Below the pieces are notes generated by a model. It ran no database searches. It was not told where the DNA came from and worked only from the letters and a program-made list of their open reading frames with translations. A program made the position numbers and the translations under genes. Below, piece by piece: positions 10,501 through 22,820 of a stretch of DNA of 64,000 bases (position 1 is the first letter of the stretch; each line of letters opens with the position of its first letter). This DNA comes from Porodaedalea pini. Its lineage: Eukaryota > Basidiomycota > Agaricomycetes > Hymenochaetales > Hymenochaetaceae. The stretch is from positions 1 through 64,000 of the forward strand of contig NBAY01000028.1 of the NCBI GenBank assembly GCA_002794775.1, read 5' to 3'.

Positions 10501-12399
10501 GGAAGCGGCCATGGCTTCTCTGCTTTCAATGGTACGGACTTAGCGTAGTCAGGCTGGACGTGTCTGACGAAAAACCGGGGATAGTAATGAAAGACCAACT
10601 CGAGCCTATTAATTGAATTGCTGACTTCGTCCTTGTCATGCCGCAGATGTTTGAGCACCTCTGTCAACTTCATGCAAAAGAAGCTTCCGTCCCCATAGTA
10701 ATAACGCCCTGCAAGTCTCATCAGCTCCTTCCGATTTCTGCACCCCCTAATTCTCATAAGTTCCGCCTCCAAAGGACCAACATATGTCCAATATGGCTTC
10801 TGATCTTCGTCCTGTTTGGTAGGCGTGTCAGACAAGCCGTCCTGGCTGGTAGGAGTGTCAGATAAGTCGACTTTGCCGCACTGCTTCAGAAAAAAGCCAG
10901 GGTAATAGTCGAGTAGAGACTCAAGGTCTATGAAGCCACCTTCCTTTCCTAGGAAGTCGTCCTTCGTATAACCGACGTAATGGCCATACTTGTCAAAGCA
11001 CTGTGCAAAATTGGCCCTAAATTCTTCGCGAGTCTGGCAGCCGGAAGCAGCGAATGATTCATCTTCCGTTGGGCCCACATATATATAACTGGGAACCTCA
11101 TAGTCCTTGACCTCGCGGCCATCGCCACGCACTCGACCCTTCTTCTTTCCATTACTTCCACCATCGTCTTGGGCGCCCACAGCCTCGGCGGGACAAGCTT
11201 CTTTGACTTGATTGTGGAACTCTCGAACTTCTTGCTCGAGCACAGACTGGCCCGCAGCAGCCTCGGATTGCTGATCTTTTCCTTTGTTCGCTCCTTTAGC
11301 CAGAACCGAAGGGGCCGTCGAAGTCAAATGGGACATAGTCGAGATCGGGACGCGTAAGAACAGGTGTTCAAGATGGCTCTGGCTGCGTTCAGATGCTTTG
11401 GAGGGAAAGCCGGCCATGAGCACTGCTCGCATGTTAATAGCAACGTTGGTGGCATTCATATTTTTCAGCAAGAACTGTTTGCGGCGCAATGACCCTTGCC
11501 AAACCAAGGCCTTCGCCTTCTCCTTCTCCTCAGCTGTTCTTGCACGCAGACCATACACTGGCTTCGGCTTGATCGTGCTGGCCTTCTAGAGTAACGTTGT
11601 AAGAGAGGAGCTTATTAGTGATAATGGAACGTACTGATGTCAGATTCTCATTAACTGAAGCTTGTACACTTCCGTTCACATCGGCTACTTGGACTTGTGC
11701 CTTCGTACTGTTTGCAGGTGGCGGCCCAATACTCGCAATCGCCTGCGTGTGTCCATCGGCAATCTCCTGTGTTATGAGCCTTGCATTCTTTTTTTCCGGG
11801 GCACGCGGGCTCGCAGATGGACGTGCAGACTCTCCCAGATGGACTTGAGCTCCTACAGGTAGAAACGTACTGTCATTGTCCACCTGCGGGCCCATGGATG
11901 TCTCGTTCGTCGGCCCACGCTTGACACCCTTAAGTGTCAGATCACTTGCATGTGCAGAGTAAGGAACAGGCTCCCTCGAGACTATCGCCTGAACTGATGC
12001 GACCAGGTTGTCCGCTGCACCGTTTGTGCTCGTTGACTTTGGAACGATCGAGCCTGCATTAGTGTCCTGCTAAAATGGGCTTCGTAAGAGGCAAAGTCGG
12101 AACGGAAAGAGATAACGAGACATACCAAATTTGCCTTATTCTTCCCTGAAGAACTGATGCTGTTCGCCGTTTCTGTAGCAGACCCATTTTTCTGTTCAAG
12201 ACAAGCTTAGGAATACTTTAGCAAAAAAGCTTTGTAAATCACACCTTTCCCCTGGTGCGTCTACCGCGTGGTTTCCCAACTGGTCCTTCGCCAGTGACAG
12301 GTGGAGGTTGTATACCTGCTATTTTTCAGCACTCAACCTCATTGTCTATCTGCCAAATGGACATACCTTCTTTTCTATACTGACTGCGAGTAAACATGA
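7596..12399 (-). CDS. Multi-exon AT-hook protein, KDZ-linked accessory gene
   Basis: The probable start is the ATG at 12399 in a short first exon (MFTRSQYRKE), spliced to an exon with an AT-hook core KPRGRR; about ten exons can be followed to a TAG at 7596. The largest exon (9873-11558) encodes three tandem modules of some 75-90 residues, each beginning [YW]xYVGPxE or YISPNE and ending YYPxFF(V/L)K. An acidic stretch and a basic KARRKRR nuclear-type signal follow. Later exons hold a conserved-looking region including NSWNTFQSLYARER, then a Ser/Pro-rich tail. I do not recognise the modules. The AT-hook suggests binding to AT-rich DNA or chromatin in the nucleus. In-frame TAG at 9774-9776 in the second half cannot be spliced out by any junction I found, so this copy may be broken. 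Confidence 0.7.
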
Positions 12400-13673
12400 G
12401 CTTTGATTTGAGAGTGAAAACTAGATGGTAGTTAGTGTCAACGTCTGTACTGATAGGCAGTTGTAGACTACCAAATATTTGTGAACTCAGACTTCCGTAA
12501 CGTTATCGTTCGGCTGGGCCAATTTCATGCCATCTCCATAGTCATATCCTTAGCGTTCGGCCCTTCCCCCAAGCGTCTCCCAGAAGAATGTTCTACACGC
12601 TGAAACAGTTTAACCATCGTGTAGGTATTTGAAAACTATCGGGACGCGCAAGGGAAACTCCGTACGGAAGGTACATTGACTTGTAGCTAGCGAACTAAAT
12701 TTTGAGAAAAGCCAATGAACGTTCATCATCCATGGATTCTGTACTTCTGCGCACTCCTGTCTGAGCATAGCATTCCAGATCATACTCTGCGATGATCTGC
12801 CGTTAGATTGCCTGACACATGGACTACAAACATTATTTGCTTACGCAAAGTCGACGACTGATCCCGTGAGGTGGACGAGGAATAAGCGACGATACACCTC
12901 TGCCCTAACACATGTACGGAAGAGTACAGAGTATAGGCTTGTATATACTATACGATGTAGGCACTAGTTAAATATGTGATACCTATTGAATTCTACCTAC
13001 CGCCATTGCATGGCACATGCGCTTGCAGTCACGAAAGCTTGCTGCTTCATTATGATTTTCATGACTGCTAGCCAATATGGCTGTTGAGAAGTATGGGGGC
13101 GTTAAGGATTGCTTGGCACACGGAAGGGAGGAAAGGGATAGAACATAGCGCCATGTCAGATGAAAGGCCAGCCGCAGTTAGGACGTCTGTCGCAGTCACC
13201 CGGCCCCGGCTAGTAGAGTATAATAGAGTAGTAAATAGTGATAGCAAGTTGAAGGAGTAAAATGTAAGATACTTACTTATAAGTTGCATACCTTCTCGGA
13301 TTGAGAAATGCGCTGGTCCAGTCAGTCAGAATGATACAGGCATCAGAAAAAAAAAAAGGGAGGGGGGGGGGACCAGCCTGGCCGACGTATGGATATGTTG
13401 CAGAGTACGATGCACATCTACGGACAGAGACGTGCAGCATTCGATGGTGTGCGGGCCGCTCTTGCAGGCTGCGCGTTATTCTGCTCAAGCCATCGTCGTC
13501 GGCCACGCTAAGTGGGCGATGAGGATGTCTGCCTCAGCCACAATTGCAGGTGAGGCTTCAAGCGGATGAAGGACGTTGGCGGTAGGGAGTGGGGCAGCGA
13601 CCTCGTCTTGATCATTGATAGCAGTAGGTGATGAAGGGACTTAGGAGAGAAACCTGGCCATTAGATTACGCTG
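12400..13673. other. Divergent intergenic region in KDZ element
   Basis: About 1.3 kb between the start of the AT-hook gene and the plus-strand genes. I see no coding region with support. A homopolymer tract of A followed by G (about 13347-13371) is notable. Short frames here lack any motif. Confidence 0.4.
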
Positions 13674-13760
13674 TGACAGTCACGTGACAATTACGTGATG
13701 TCACACGACGTCGCCTTACCGGCCCGTCAGACTCATAGGTAATTTGACACGTGACCCCGA
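13674..13760. promoter_or_regulatory. Cluster of CACGTG/ACGTGA boxes
   Basis: Within about 80 bp are gtcacgtgac, ttacgtgatgtcac, acacgacgtc and gacacgtgac, that is two perfect CACGTG E-boxes plus related ACGTG/ACGTC cores. Such sites bind bHLH or bZIP factors in fungi. The block lies upstream of the plus-strand genes of the element and could form part of their promoter; this is inference from motif density only. Confidence 0.35.
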
Positions 13761-14796
13761 CTTGCTCGTCTATCTCCTCATCTCTACGACACAGCAACCG
13801 CCCGGCCACAAGATCGCATTCCAAACAGATTCCGTCCTCTTCGAACCCGCCCTCTCGTACCTCACGCCTACTCGTAAGCGAAGCATCCGACCAATCGCTA
13901 GTCCTACCACCTTCCAACAGAACTGTCCGCCCGCTATCCCGCCATCACGCCCGTGGACCTGCAACATCCGGAGCACCAAAAGTCCCTGTTGAGCGGGCTC
14001 AGAGCCTCCTCTTGGCAGAAATAACGACGGCCGACAATAGTTGCCCGTCTGTTTCTTTATCTTCGCGTGGATCAAATTGATCCTCGGGAAGCGATATTCT
14101 TTGCGAGAGGACCCAGTGGTACGCAAGCGCAAAGTCTACTATCTCAACTTCAAGGTAAAGCATACATGTATCTGTTGCTCATTCCCTTGCCCAGCTGACT
14201 CTTGAATCCGACATGTCAGCCGAATCACATCCCTCGTTGCTTCATTCTGTAAGTTATGTGCTACATCTTCCTCTCATAAGCCGAAGATGATGTTCGTGTA
14301 TAATATCAATCCTCACTAAATACGGTTCTTCGAAAACATCAAGCAACATATGTGATATTCTCTTCTCCTTTCTTCATATGACGTTTCTAATCATGCCATT
14401 CGTTGCTTATCTACACTAAATCACTGTCCTACCGAGACCCCATAACAGCCGTTAACTGCACTGTACCAGCAAAACGTTTGTAAGCCGTGTCTTTTTGTCG
14501 GATTAAGTACACGCTAACAGGCGCCAGATTCTTTGCATGCTAATCGAGGTGAACATCTTATATCCATTCTTCTCCGCATAGTTTGTAGAGTAGATGAAGC
14601 TTACGATATGATATTAATTCTGTAGTGTGTTATTGTTTCTCTTTGTCTGGTATTACATTGGAGGATCGGTATGTACCATGATATTTGAGTGTTATGTTTG
14701 TAAAGACCAAGTCAGCTTATGATTCTCAGGTCGACGAGGATTCAAATTAATTTGCTTGGTAGACCTGCGCTCTGTGAATTAAACTTCTCCAATGTG
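13761..14796. other. Coding-like GC-rich part followed by AT-rich leader
   Basis: From 13761 to about 14150 both strands have open frames of roughly 80-120 codons, and I cannot choose between them. The plus-strand version would be Ser/Pro-rich. From 14150 onward the DNA is AT-rich with short repeated phrases and no supported gene. It may hold 5' exons of the gene downstream. Confidence 0.3.
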
Positions 14797-15047
14797 AGTC
14801 TTCTAAAGAAATGAACAACATGACTTTTGACTTTCAATACTGACAGTGAGAATGCAGATACCTAGTGGAAATCTTGGATATTGGAACTCTTTCCTGCTTT
14901 CACTCTCGTTGTTCTGTAAGTCTTCTGAAGAAATGAGCAACACGACTTTTAACTTTCAATACTAACAGTGAGAATATTAACTGCAGATAACGAACAGAAA
15001 TCTTGGACATTGGAACCCTTCCTTGCTTTAGCTCTCATTGTTCTGTA
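14797..15047. repeat. Tandem duplication, ~125-bp unit
   Basis: Two consecutive units share gtcttct.aagaaatga.caacacgact, tttcaatact.acagtgagaat, and gaaatcttgga.attggaac. Each ends gttctgtaagt. Each unit contains a plausible exon flanked by an AG acceptor and a GTAAGT donor, so this may be an exon duplication just upstream of the 15.1-17.5 kb gene. The units have diverged by scattered substitutions. Confidence 0.6.
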
Positions 15048-15124
15048 AGTGATTCTATGCTTTCTCGAATTCTACTACTGATGATATTTACGATGGCACA
15101 TGCGACTAGTAAAATAAATTTAAT

Positions 15125-17451
15125 ATGGATTGGGGTTCAGAAGTTACTTGGGAACCGGAGAAGGAGATTCTCATCAAACAGACTCATGATCTTGGTTGGC
15201 TTTATTTCTATGAAAACTCGTACGTCTCATACCCACTCAATAATATTATGCAGTCCTAGGAATCAAAGTACAGCCTTATGATGCACGAGTTGGGGCGGAA
15301 ATGGGCTATCTGAAGCAGGTAATAACCAGCCCGAATGTGGACTGGGTTCCGCAATACCCTCTAGTTGAGGAGCCGGGAATTCTTAAACGTGCAGATGGTC
15401 TGTGGGGCGGCCACGAGTATACTCGATGGCCTCAGATATTCTCAAAAAACTCCATACATCACGCCTGCATCCCTTTTGAGAAGAAGCCCGTTTGTGACAT
15501 GCCCACTTCTGACTTCATCCAATGGTATGACCCAGAGCGCAAAAATGACTTCGCAGACACTGGCGTCAGGGACACCCATACTGGGAGCGAGATCGGACAA
15601 CTACGTCTTTCTGTGCTGGAGCCTCTCGGAGCTCGTTTTTTATTGATCGCAGCGAAAGTAAACGACATCGGACCAAAGTACGGCAATGTCGAATCACGGA
15701 AGGTCTTCAAGCGCTGCGTCGAAACTGGCCAATCTGCGCTTGACCGGCTCGGCGCTGAGAAAACCAGTTGGCGCACCACGCTTTTCACCGTGCGCGACGT
15801 TCAGCGGGCTATTCTCGAACTTGAGGGTTTGTACACCTACTTGAAGACCGTTGGACCTCGCATCAATTCCACCAAGTTTTTCAAGACAGAAGTTCTTCCT
15901 GTGCGTGGCACATTCACTACCAAGTCTCCCGTCGCTGAACACTTATATCATGTCGGCATTCCTGTATGGCAAATTCGGCACTACAAGATGCTATCTGATC
16001 AAACAAAAGTGTTCAGTGTCGTCGAATGCACGCCGTGGTCGACAAGCGTCGAGAAAGATTTTGTATACTACAATGATCCGGACGATGGCAAGGTCAAAGT
16101 CTTAAACGTCGGTTTCAACCTGCAGTCGATACCAAAACTATTGGACATGGCTTCGAATCAGTTCATGAGTGACCGCAACATGTCTGAGCTTCTCGAACAA
16201 ATGTACGGCTTTGAGAAGTACAGGCCTGGAGCGTCGACCATCACGTCTTCATCGTTGTCTGCCACTACGTCTCCCCCGGTCGTTCCTTCCTCGTCATCCA
16301 CTGCCACTGTCGGTCCTGGACCTTCGTCTACATCCACATCGAGTTCTTCTCTGAAGCAGAAGAAAACGGGGTTAAAGCGAAAGGCGGGGAAGGAAGCTGG
16401 CTCGTCATGAAATTCGGTAAAGGAGCCCAGTGTTAACTATTCCGCCATACACTATGTCCTAGACGGTGTTGACGGACGGCCCGATCTTCCTGCCTACTGT
16501 TGCGAGGTACTCGACAGCTTGAAGAGACTCGGCACGGTGCCCGAAAATCGTTCAGTCGCCGCTTTGTATCCCCTTCCGCCACCTTTCCTTCTTATCCACC
16601 CTAATCCAGAAAGGTCGGCAGATTTATATCTCAACTACATTAGGATACGCCCCATCTTAATCGACATGCTCACGCACACTGGCCTCTTCGACAAGTGCGT
16701 GTGGCGCAAATTACGCGACTGGAGAACTATTTTGCATGGCGATTTCAGGAAGTCAATGCCGCTTCCGCCGAACACCGCTTCTCCATTTGTCGAGAACATC
16801 TACAACTACTTGCCCTCTGCATCTAAGATTGGTGCTCCATCTGAGCGATCGGTTGAGCGCGAGCACGATCAGAGGGATACGAGTGACTTACCTCCAGCAA
16901 AATGGCGATGTATACTGAACAACGCAACAATGAAGGTTGTTTTTGGTGTCGAGCGTCATCTAGAGCCTTTTGACCAGACAAAACAGCAGCAATGGCACTG
17001 TAAAACTGTCTCTGCCGACGAAATTAATCGCGATAAGGTCCTTCGTATGGAAGTGCAATGGGAACTCTCCAAAATACTCTTTCGCTACGAGTTTTACGCC
17101 CTAGATCAAGCGATTCTTCCACGTGATCAGATGACAGTGGAAGAGCATCGTCAGCGAAACGGTCTTTTGAGCCGGGTATACTTAGGCGCAACCGACGGTT
17201 CAGCTACTATTGTCCCCGACCTATCAAAGCCGATCAAGGAGTACTGGGGACAAGAGTTGAACCATGATTCTCTCGACGTGTTCCGCCAAGTATTGAAGAG
17301 ATGGCCAAACTGCCTGAACAGATTCAAGCTGGAGGCAAACGTGGATCCGAGAGACTTTAGTGTAATGGTTGATTTTTATGTGGAGACATTCGTGCGATTT
17401 TTCTGCCGCGTACCCTCTATGCATTGCAATGCCCCCGTCTCGCTAATGTAA
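15125..17451 (+). CDS. Unrecognised KDZ-linked gene, two coding blocks
   Basis: Block one (15301-16410) begins after a short upstream peptide containing HDLGWLYFYEN at 15125-15220. It encodes PNVDWVPQYP, a middle section with HVGIPVWQIRHYK, and a Ser/Thr-rich low-complexity tail ending in a basic stretch. Block two reads in frame from about 16470 to 17451, with ADLYLNYIRIRPILIDML and WELSKILFRYEFYALDQ. Similar proteins with PVW(L/Y)(I/V)R motifs are, from memory, widespread and unnamed in agaricomycetes. A TGA at 16408-16410 separates the blocks and I found no splice that restores the frame, so there are two genes or one broken gene. The exact start is uncertain. The gene lies between the AT-hook gene and the transposase in the same element. 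Confidence 0.6.
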
Positions 17452-18035
17452 TATTATATAGAGCTAATATTATACCCTTGGGCAAGCATCAATATCTTTA
17501 CCCCAATCTGTCGAAGTATCTTGCAGATATTTTTCTGATCGACAGTTGCCAGCTTGCAGATTCATTTGCCCGATCGCAGCCGCATTTCCACTTTCTGCAT
17601 TGTGCATCTTCTTCATTTTTCTTCATCGCGCAAACCTTTACTGAAATATATATACTGCTTTTATCCTGCTCTCGGCTTGACGGAGTCTGCATGGGAAATT
17701 CTGATAGGTTCATCCAAGCTCAGATCTAGGAACCGGCGATCTTTTGTTAGCGTGAAGAAAAATTGCATCATTGATGCCAACACTTTGCAACGCTGCACAA
17801 GTTTTCTAACTTATTTGGTTACATCGTAGTAGAGTGAGGTACGCTGCTTCATGACTCTCGATTGACTTGACTGAGTCTTCTTTTTGTCGTATTTTAGATA
17901 GGAATCGTCATGTTTTCAACAAAGCAAAGATGGTGAGCTTACAATAGTCAGCAATCAGCGCATGACCCAGGTCTCGTCACTGGCCCTCTCGCGGCCGACT
18001 TCTTTGCCAGCTCATCACCTCAAAGGGTGCAAGCA
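17452..18035. other. Intergenic spacer upstream of KDZ transposase
   Basis: AT-rich 3' flank of the preceding gene followed by a mixed region. Nothing recognisable, although the first exon or exons of the transposase may start here. Confidence 0.3.
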
Positions 18036-21000
18036 TGCCCACTAGTGTTTCTACCTAACGGGAAGACCTTGATTCAAAACCCTCACCCGTATAACCCCGT
18101 TGAAGATCAAACAAATCCACTCACTTCAGTGTTCGAGACGTATGAGTCATGCGACACTTATACCGCACAAACATCCGATGATCTCCAGCCTTTGACCTTT
18201 TGACAAAACACTCAGACGGAACGCACACCTTCAGCGTGGAAGAAGACAAAGCAATGGGAAAGGTGGAGAAGTGAAGTCATACCTCAATTGCTGCGACCAT
18301 TCATGGAAGTGCTGCGCCGTTCGCATTCTTTGAGATACCGTGTTTCTCCTTTGCCTAATTCACCTTGCAAATGTGGCACACATCCATCGAGTTTGGAAGT
18401 ACTATGCCTGTATTTCAATCGTACATGTTCGCCGCAACGCTTGCATTCATTTTTCATCATTTCTACACAGGTTTAGAGACAATGGAACTTGATGTCTGTC
18501 TTTGCCAGCCGGCACCTGTCCAACTTCTTAACCTTGGTCTATTCCCTTGCTCGCCGTGCTTCCCAACACTCGCGGTCGACCTCAATCTATTGGACTTCAC
18601 CTTAGAGCTTTTCCTTCGCATCCCACCAAATCGAACGGCTGTAAGCTCAACTATAGAGGCTTTTCTCTACGCTCGCGGGTATGCGTTTGATGGGGAGGTA
18701 CGCTTTGAATAACAAACACAGGCTTATGACTCACTAATATCGACTAGGACTCGTTGAGACGGTGTTTTTCAAGTGCATTGCAGTGGTTCGGTGTGCTCCG
18801 AGACGAAACGCGAGCCCAATTAAATCGCAAACTAGAACCAGCGTTTAATGAGCAGAGCAAAGAAATCGCCTCAAGTCCACCTTCAAGCCCCTCTTCTGCT
18901 GCTGCCGAGATACCCATACCGAGTTCGCCGTGCCTGAGTCGAAACCTACCTTTGAGTCTCGGTCATGACTTACAAAGGGACATATCTGAGCAGAGCAAGT
19001 CTTTCATTGACCTATTATTCGACATGAAGCTTGAACTCATAGATAGAAAACTCAGGGCATTTTGCTGAAGATGCATATGCTTCGCGCCACTTGCAAGATT
19101 GCTGTCCCGCCTGCTTTGGAGGCGAAATGCATGATTCGAGATCTTTGTAAGCTTATTATCACATATTGCGCATACTGTGTTAATCTTTAATATAGAATTG
19201 ACGTACTCGTCTGCCTCGATGCTTGCTTTCAACAGAAGCGTGGGCAAGGGAGTCGTGATCCTCAACTAACGCATCCTAAGAGCGTATTCATACCAGAGTC
19301 AGACGTTTGTGCCATGGAAGAGCACGTTAATGCAGTGCAGGCACCTCCATCTTCAGTGAACGCACCATCACAGCCTTCTGAAAGTCCCCGTAAGCGCCGC
19401 ATGGCAGAAGATGATGTTGATGACGCTATCGCGCCTGGCATGCAGATTCCGGAGTCTGTACTTGATGGATGCGGCGCGTCCTTCAAAGCGGCAGATGACA
19501 AACATCAAAAGGCTTCAACGACATTCTTTGCCGACACGGGACTTATGGCTCTGCTCTGTCGCCATGACCAGGTGCTGTGGCTCGCCAACATGAGATCGGC
19601 AGGGGAAAAGCAATGCTACCCGCTGGCGCTCATTGCAAAGCTTCTCCAGCACTTGCCGAAGAATGTTAGAGTTGGCGTGCTATATGATATCGGATGTCAG
19701 TTGCACCAGAGCATAGTCAAGTGGAATTTTCTTCCCGATGTTTCGAACCGTCTTATTTTTGCTCTCTCCGTTTTACATGCATTCGGACATCAGTGGACAT
19801 GTCAGCTCATTTATCATCTGCGTAAATGCTCCAGGTTTGGACTTACTGACGGTGAAGGTTGTGAGCGCTTCTGGAGTTCAATAAAACATCTCATACCTGC
19901 GATGCGCGTCAGCGGAGTACGTTACTCATAAATTTTGCCCATCCTTTCCAATACTAATTCCTCACGCTCAGTTTCATTCGCGTATATATACCATTGACTC
20001 TCAAGTTCACCATTTATGTGATGCTAACTTTCACAAGCTGGGAAGCTGGATTGACAGGCGCTTCTGGAGAACCAAACAACGACTTTTCGATGCTCAGCAA
20101 ACTCTACAGCGATGTCAATTCACGGAAGAAGAATTGGTTGAGCAATGGCGAATGCAGATCGCTGAGCAAACAAAACCTTTACCTCGTCTGTTCAATCCTC
20201 CTGCTTTCCTTGCTTCTGTACCAATGCATGTATTAATACAGGACAGTCAAAGACAGCGGCTCATAGTGCTGCAGAAGAAGTTGCGGCGCTGCAGACTCGT
20301 CTTGAAGCTGTCAAATCACTCATCTCCAATCTCGACAACACAGTCATCGATTCAACTGCCAGTCTTGACTTTGAGGAGAATGAGGCACAAGCACACCGAG
20401 CACTTTCCACTCGGGCTCGCCTTGAAGTTGAAATTACTCACAAGCGTCGGAAGCTTGGCATTTCCGAGACACAGCAACTCCGAGCGCTCAAATACTGCTC
20501 CTTCATCAATGACCGCATGAATGCTCGTGCACTCAAGGCACGGTTGCGCTCCAAACTAACGGCACGCAAGTTTGAACTCCAGAACATCGAACGCCCCTAC
20601 AGATCACATACGTCAGAGAGCAATGGTACACCTACATATTTTCTTTACACGACATCATTTGACATGTTCCAACCAGAACGGAAAAAAATTGACCATATTG
20701 AATCTCAACTCCATCGTCGAGATCCTGGCATCACCCAACTTGCGCAGAAGTACAACAAGCTCTGTCAACACATGCGCACACTCCAATCCAAGGGCCAGGC
20801 CCCTGAAGGTGTTGTTTGTCCCGACGACATCCCGACAAAGGGCCTCTTCGGTTTGGATGTTGATAGTACAATCTGGAGTGACCTTGGTCTTTACGATGAT
20901 AGTGATAAAGATATTCCGCTCTGGCTGGGTGACGAGAACATTCGAGAGGGAGTTCGTGCTATGCTGGCCGTTCATCGTTGCAAGGAGGAGTTAGCATGAA

Positions 21001-21583
21001 TTTCTAAAGAACGATGCGCCATGCAGGAATGGTTCTCTCGCAGATGGTCTTCCACTACCGCTGCACTCAGTGCGACTCATGAGTCTATATCCAAGCTGGT
21101 CTTCAATTTCTGACTAAGATATATTTACCAGCTACGGATTCAGGTCTACATTACATGTGCACCGTTCGCAGGCAGCACTTGCTTCAACTATATTGCAAGT
21201 GGAAGAACACTCTCGATGGCCTCCCAATCGAACTTCCTTCAAGTATACCCAGCTGGGGTCCACGGAATACCGAAGTTCACGAATACCATCTCCTTCAGCA
21301 ACGTATGTCTGGGAAAGTCAATGCAGGTTCTTCGCCCGATCTTCGTCCTTTCTCCCGCATGCTTCGCTTCAATTTGGATTGCGCAGAGGCAGACGATGAT
21401 TGTGATGAACGCGAGACTCAAGACGGCGAAGTCCTTGAAGTCATGGAGGCCATGGAAACGCTGCATGGGTTGATTGATGTTCCCGACAGCTCAGATGCAT
21501 CACTTAATGTTAAGTATATTGCATCGCATGATTCATCACTTCCCACATCCCCTCGAAAGAGAGTCTGCATCGCAAATGCATAG
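18036..21583 (+). CDS. KDZ (Kyakuja-Dileera-Zisupton) transposase, probably nonsense-mutated
   Basis: The deduced protein follows the family pattern. An N-terminal part has SEVIPQLLRPFMEVL, then CKCGTHPS and a CLCQPAPVQLL/GLFPCSPCFPTLAVD segment; next come CCPACFGG, VLVCLDACF (putative first catalytic Asp), FADTGLMALLCRHD, VLYDIGCQ (second Asp) and DGEGCERFWSSIKHL (Glu). A basic coiled region follows with MNARALKARLR and KKIDHIESQ, then KGLFGLDVDSTIW. At least six short introns are needed. In-frame TGA codons stand at 18201-18203 and 20997-20999. Family-like sequence (KERCAMQEWF) continues after the second, so it looks like CGA changed to TGA. The last block (21155-21583) would be the C-terminus. 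Its product would catalyse cut-and-paste transposition in the nucleus. Confidence 0.85.
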
Positions 21584-21619
21584 CCTTGTCCTGCGCAACA
21601 ATTACATTCTGGTTTTGTT

Positions 21620-22060
21620 TGTCATACGCTCAGATACTTAAGATAGATCATAGGGTACTCTGCCCTCACTGTGCTCTTACTTTCTTCATCGCGCTGAGCG
21701 CAGATTCATTTTTTTTTTGATGTCTTAACATTGAGTCTTTGTCATATGCTCAGATACTTAAGATAGATCATAGGATACTTTACCCTCATCGTGCTCTTAT
21801 TCTCTTCATCGCGCTGAGTGCAGATTCCTTTTTTTAATGTCTTAACATTGAGTCTTTTTCTTACGTTCAGATGATTAAGATAGGTCATCAGATACTCTGC
21901 CCTCACGGCACTCTTATCCTCTTCGTCGCGTTAATCTGAATTCAATTTTTGTTAGAAGACCACTTGTTACGCTCAGATTTCAAGTGAGATCATCGAGTGT
22001 TTTACCCTCACCATACTCTTGTTTTCTTCATCGCGTCAGTCGCAGCCCGTCCAGCTTACG
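21620..22060. repeat. Inner-arm direct repeats (~110 bp units, right)
   Basis: Mirror image of the array at 7130-7560. Units contain agatagatca.aggntact, ccctca...tgctcttat, cttcatcgcgctgagngcagatt, and tcttaacattgagtctttnncatacgctcaga. It begins some 50 bp after the end of the transposase reading frame. Confidence 0.75.
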
Positions 22061-22301
22061 CACAAATTACTCACTGACTAAATATACAATTGTACAGGAC
22101 TTCGAGTGAAAGGGGGAAAAGAAAGCATCAAGTAGTACAGATGACTGGAAACCTACAACTACTCCGACACCCGGTCAGCCACTTCTCAACAAGGTACGCA
22201 TCTTAACTTAGCCTTTGGGTTTCGAATGCGAGAGATGTTTAATTATGTGCTTCAAAGTTGCCTTTTTCTTAGGTTTATAATCTTCCACTGATCTCTGATG
22301 C

Positions 22302-22820
22302 TTGCATTCAAAGTTGTTCGATCCGTCGTGCCCTTGCCGGAGATGCTGGGAGAAGTATTCAATGCCATACTCCGGCACAGTCTTGTATGCACCGCGCTCT
22401 CAGCAATTACGGCCGTCCTCTACCATATTTACGGCCTCCGCACCTCCATCATCAACAGTCACAATCACAACCTTCTCTTCTCCAGCCCCCTCCTTCGAAC
22501 CTCTCGCGTTCCCAGTTCGCGTATCGACCAAGCTCGAGCCCATGTTAGGGATACTCCGACCACGCTATGTCCAACCCGAGATCATGAATAGGCCATGGAC
22601 AGGGGAGAACGGGCGAGACGGACGCAAAAAAAAAAATAGTGCTTCGTACTCACTCGTCACAAGCGCCTCCCACTTTGGCGGACAAACCACCTCCGACCGC
22701 GCACTTTCTTGGTGCTCGAGCCCGACACGCGAGGGTCAATGGCCGAAGAGCTCGGTGAATCGGATAGCGAGGATCGTGGCGGTGACACGGACGAGGAGTC
22801 CCGACGAGGATAGTAGCTGA
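22302..22820 (+). other. Possible small gene in right KDZ arm
   Basis: Identical 172-codon frame to the one at 6360-6878 in the opposite arm, with the same CPCRRC cluster and acidic alternative C-terminus. A preceding exon ending LLNK before gtacgcatc (about 22192) could splice in. It is kept open in both arms only because the arms are identical, so conservation is not independent evidence. Confidence 0.25.
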
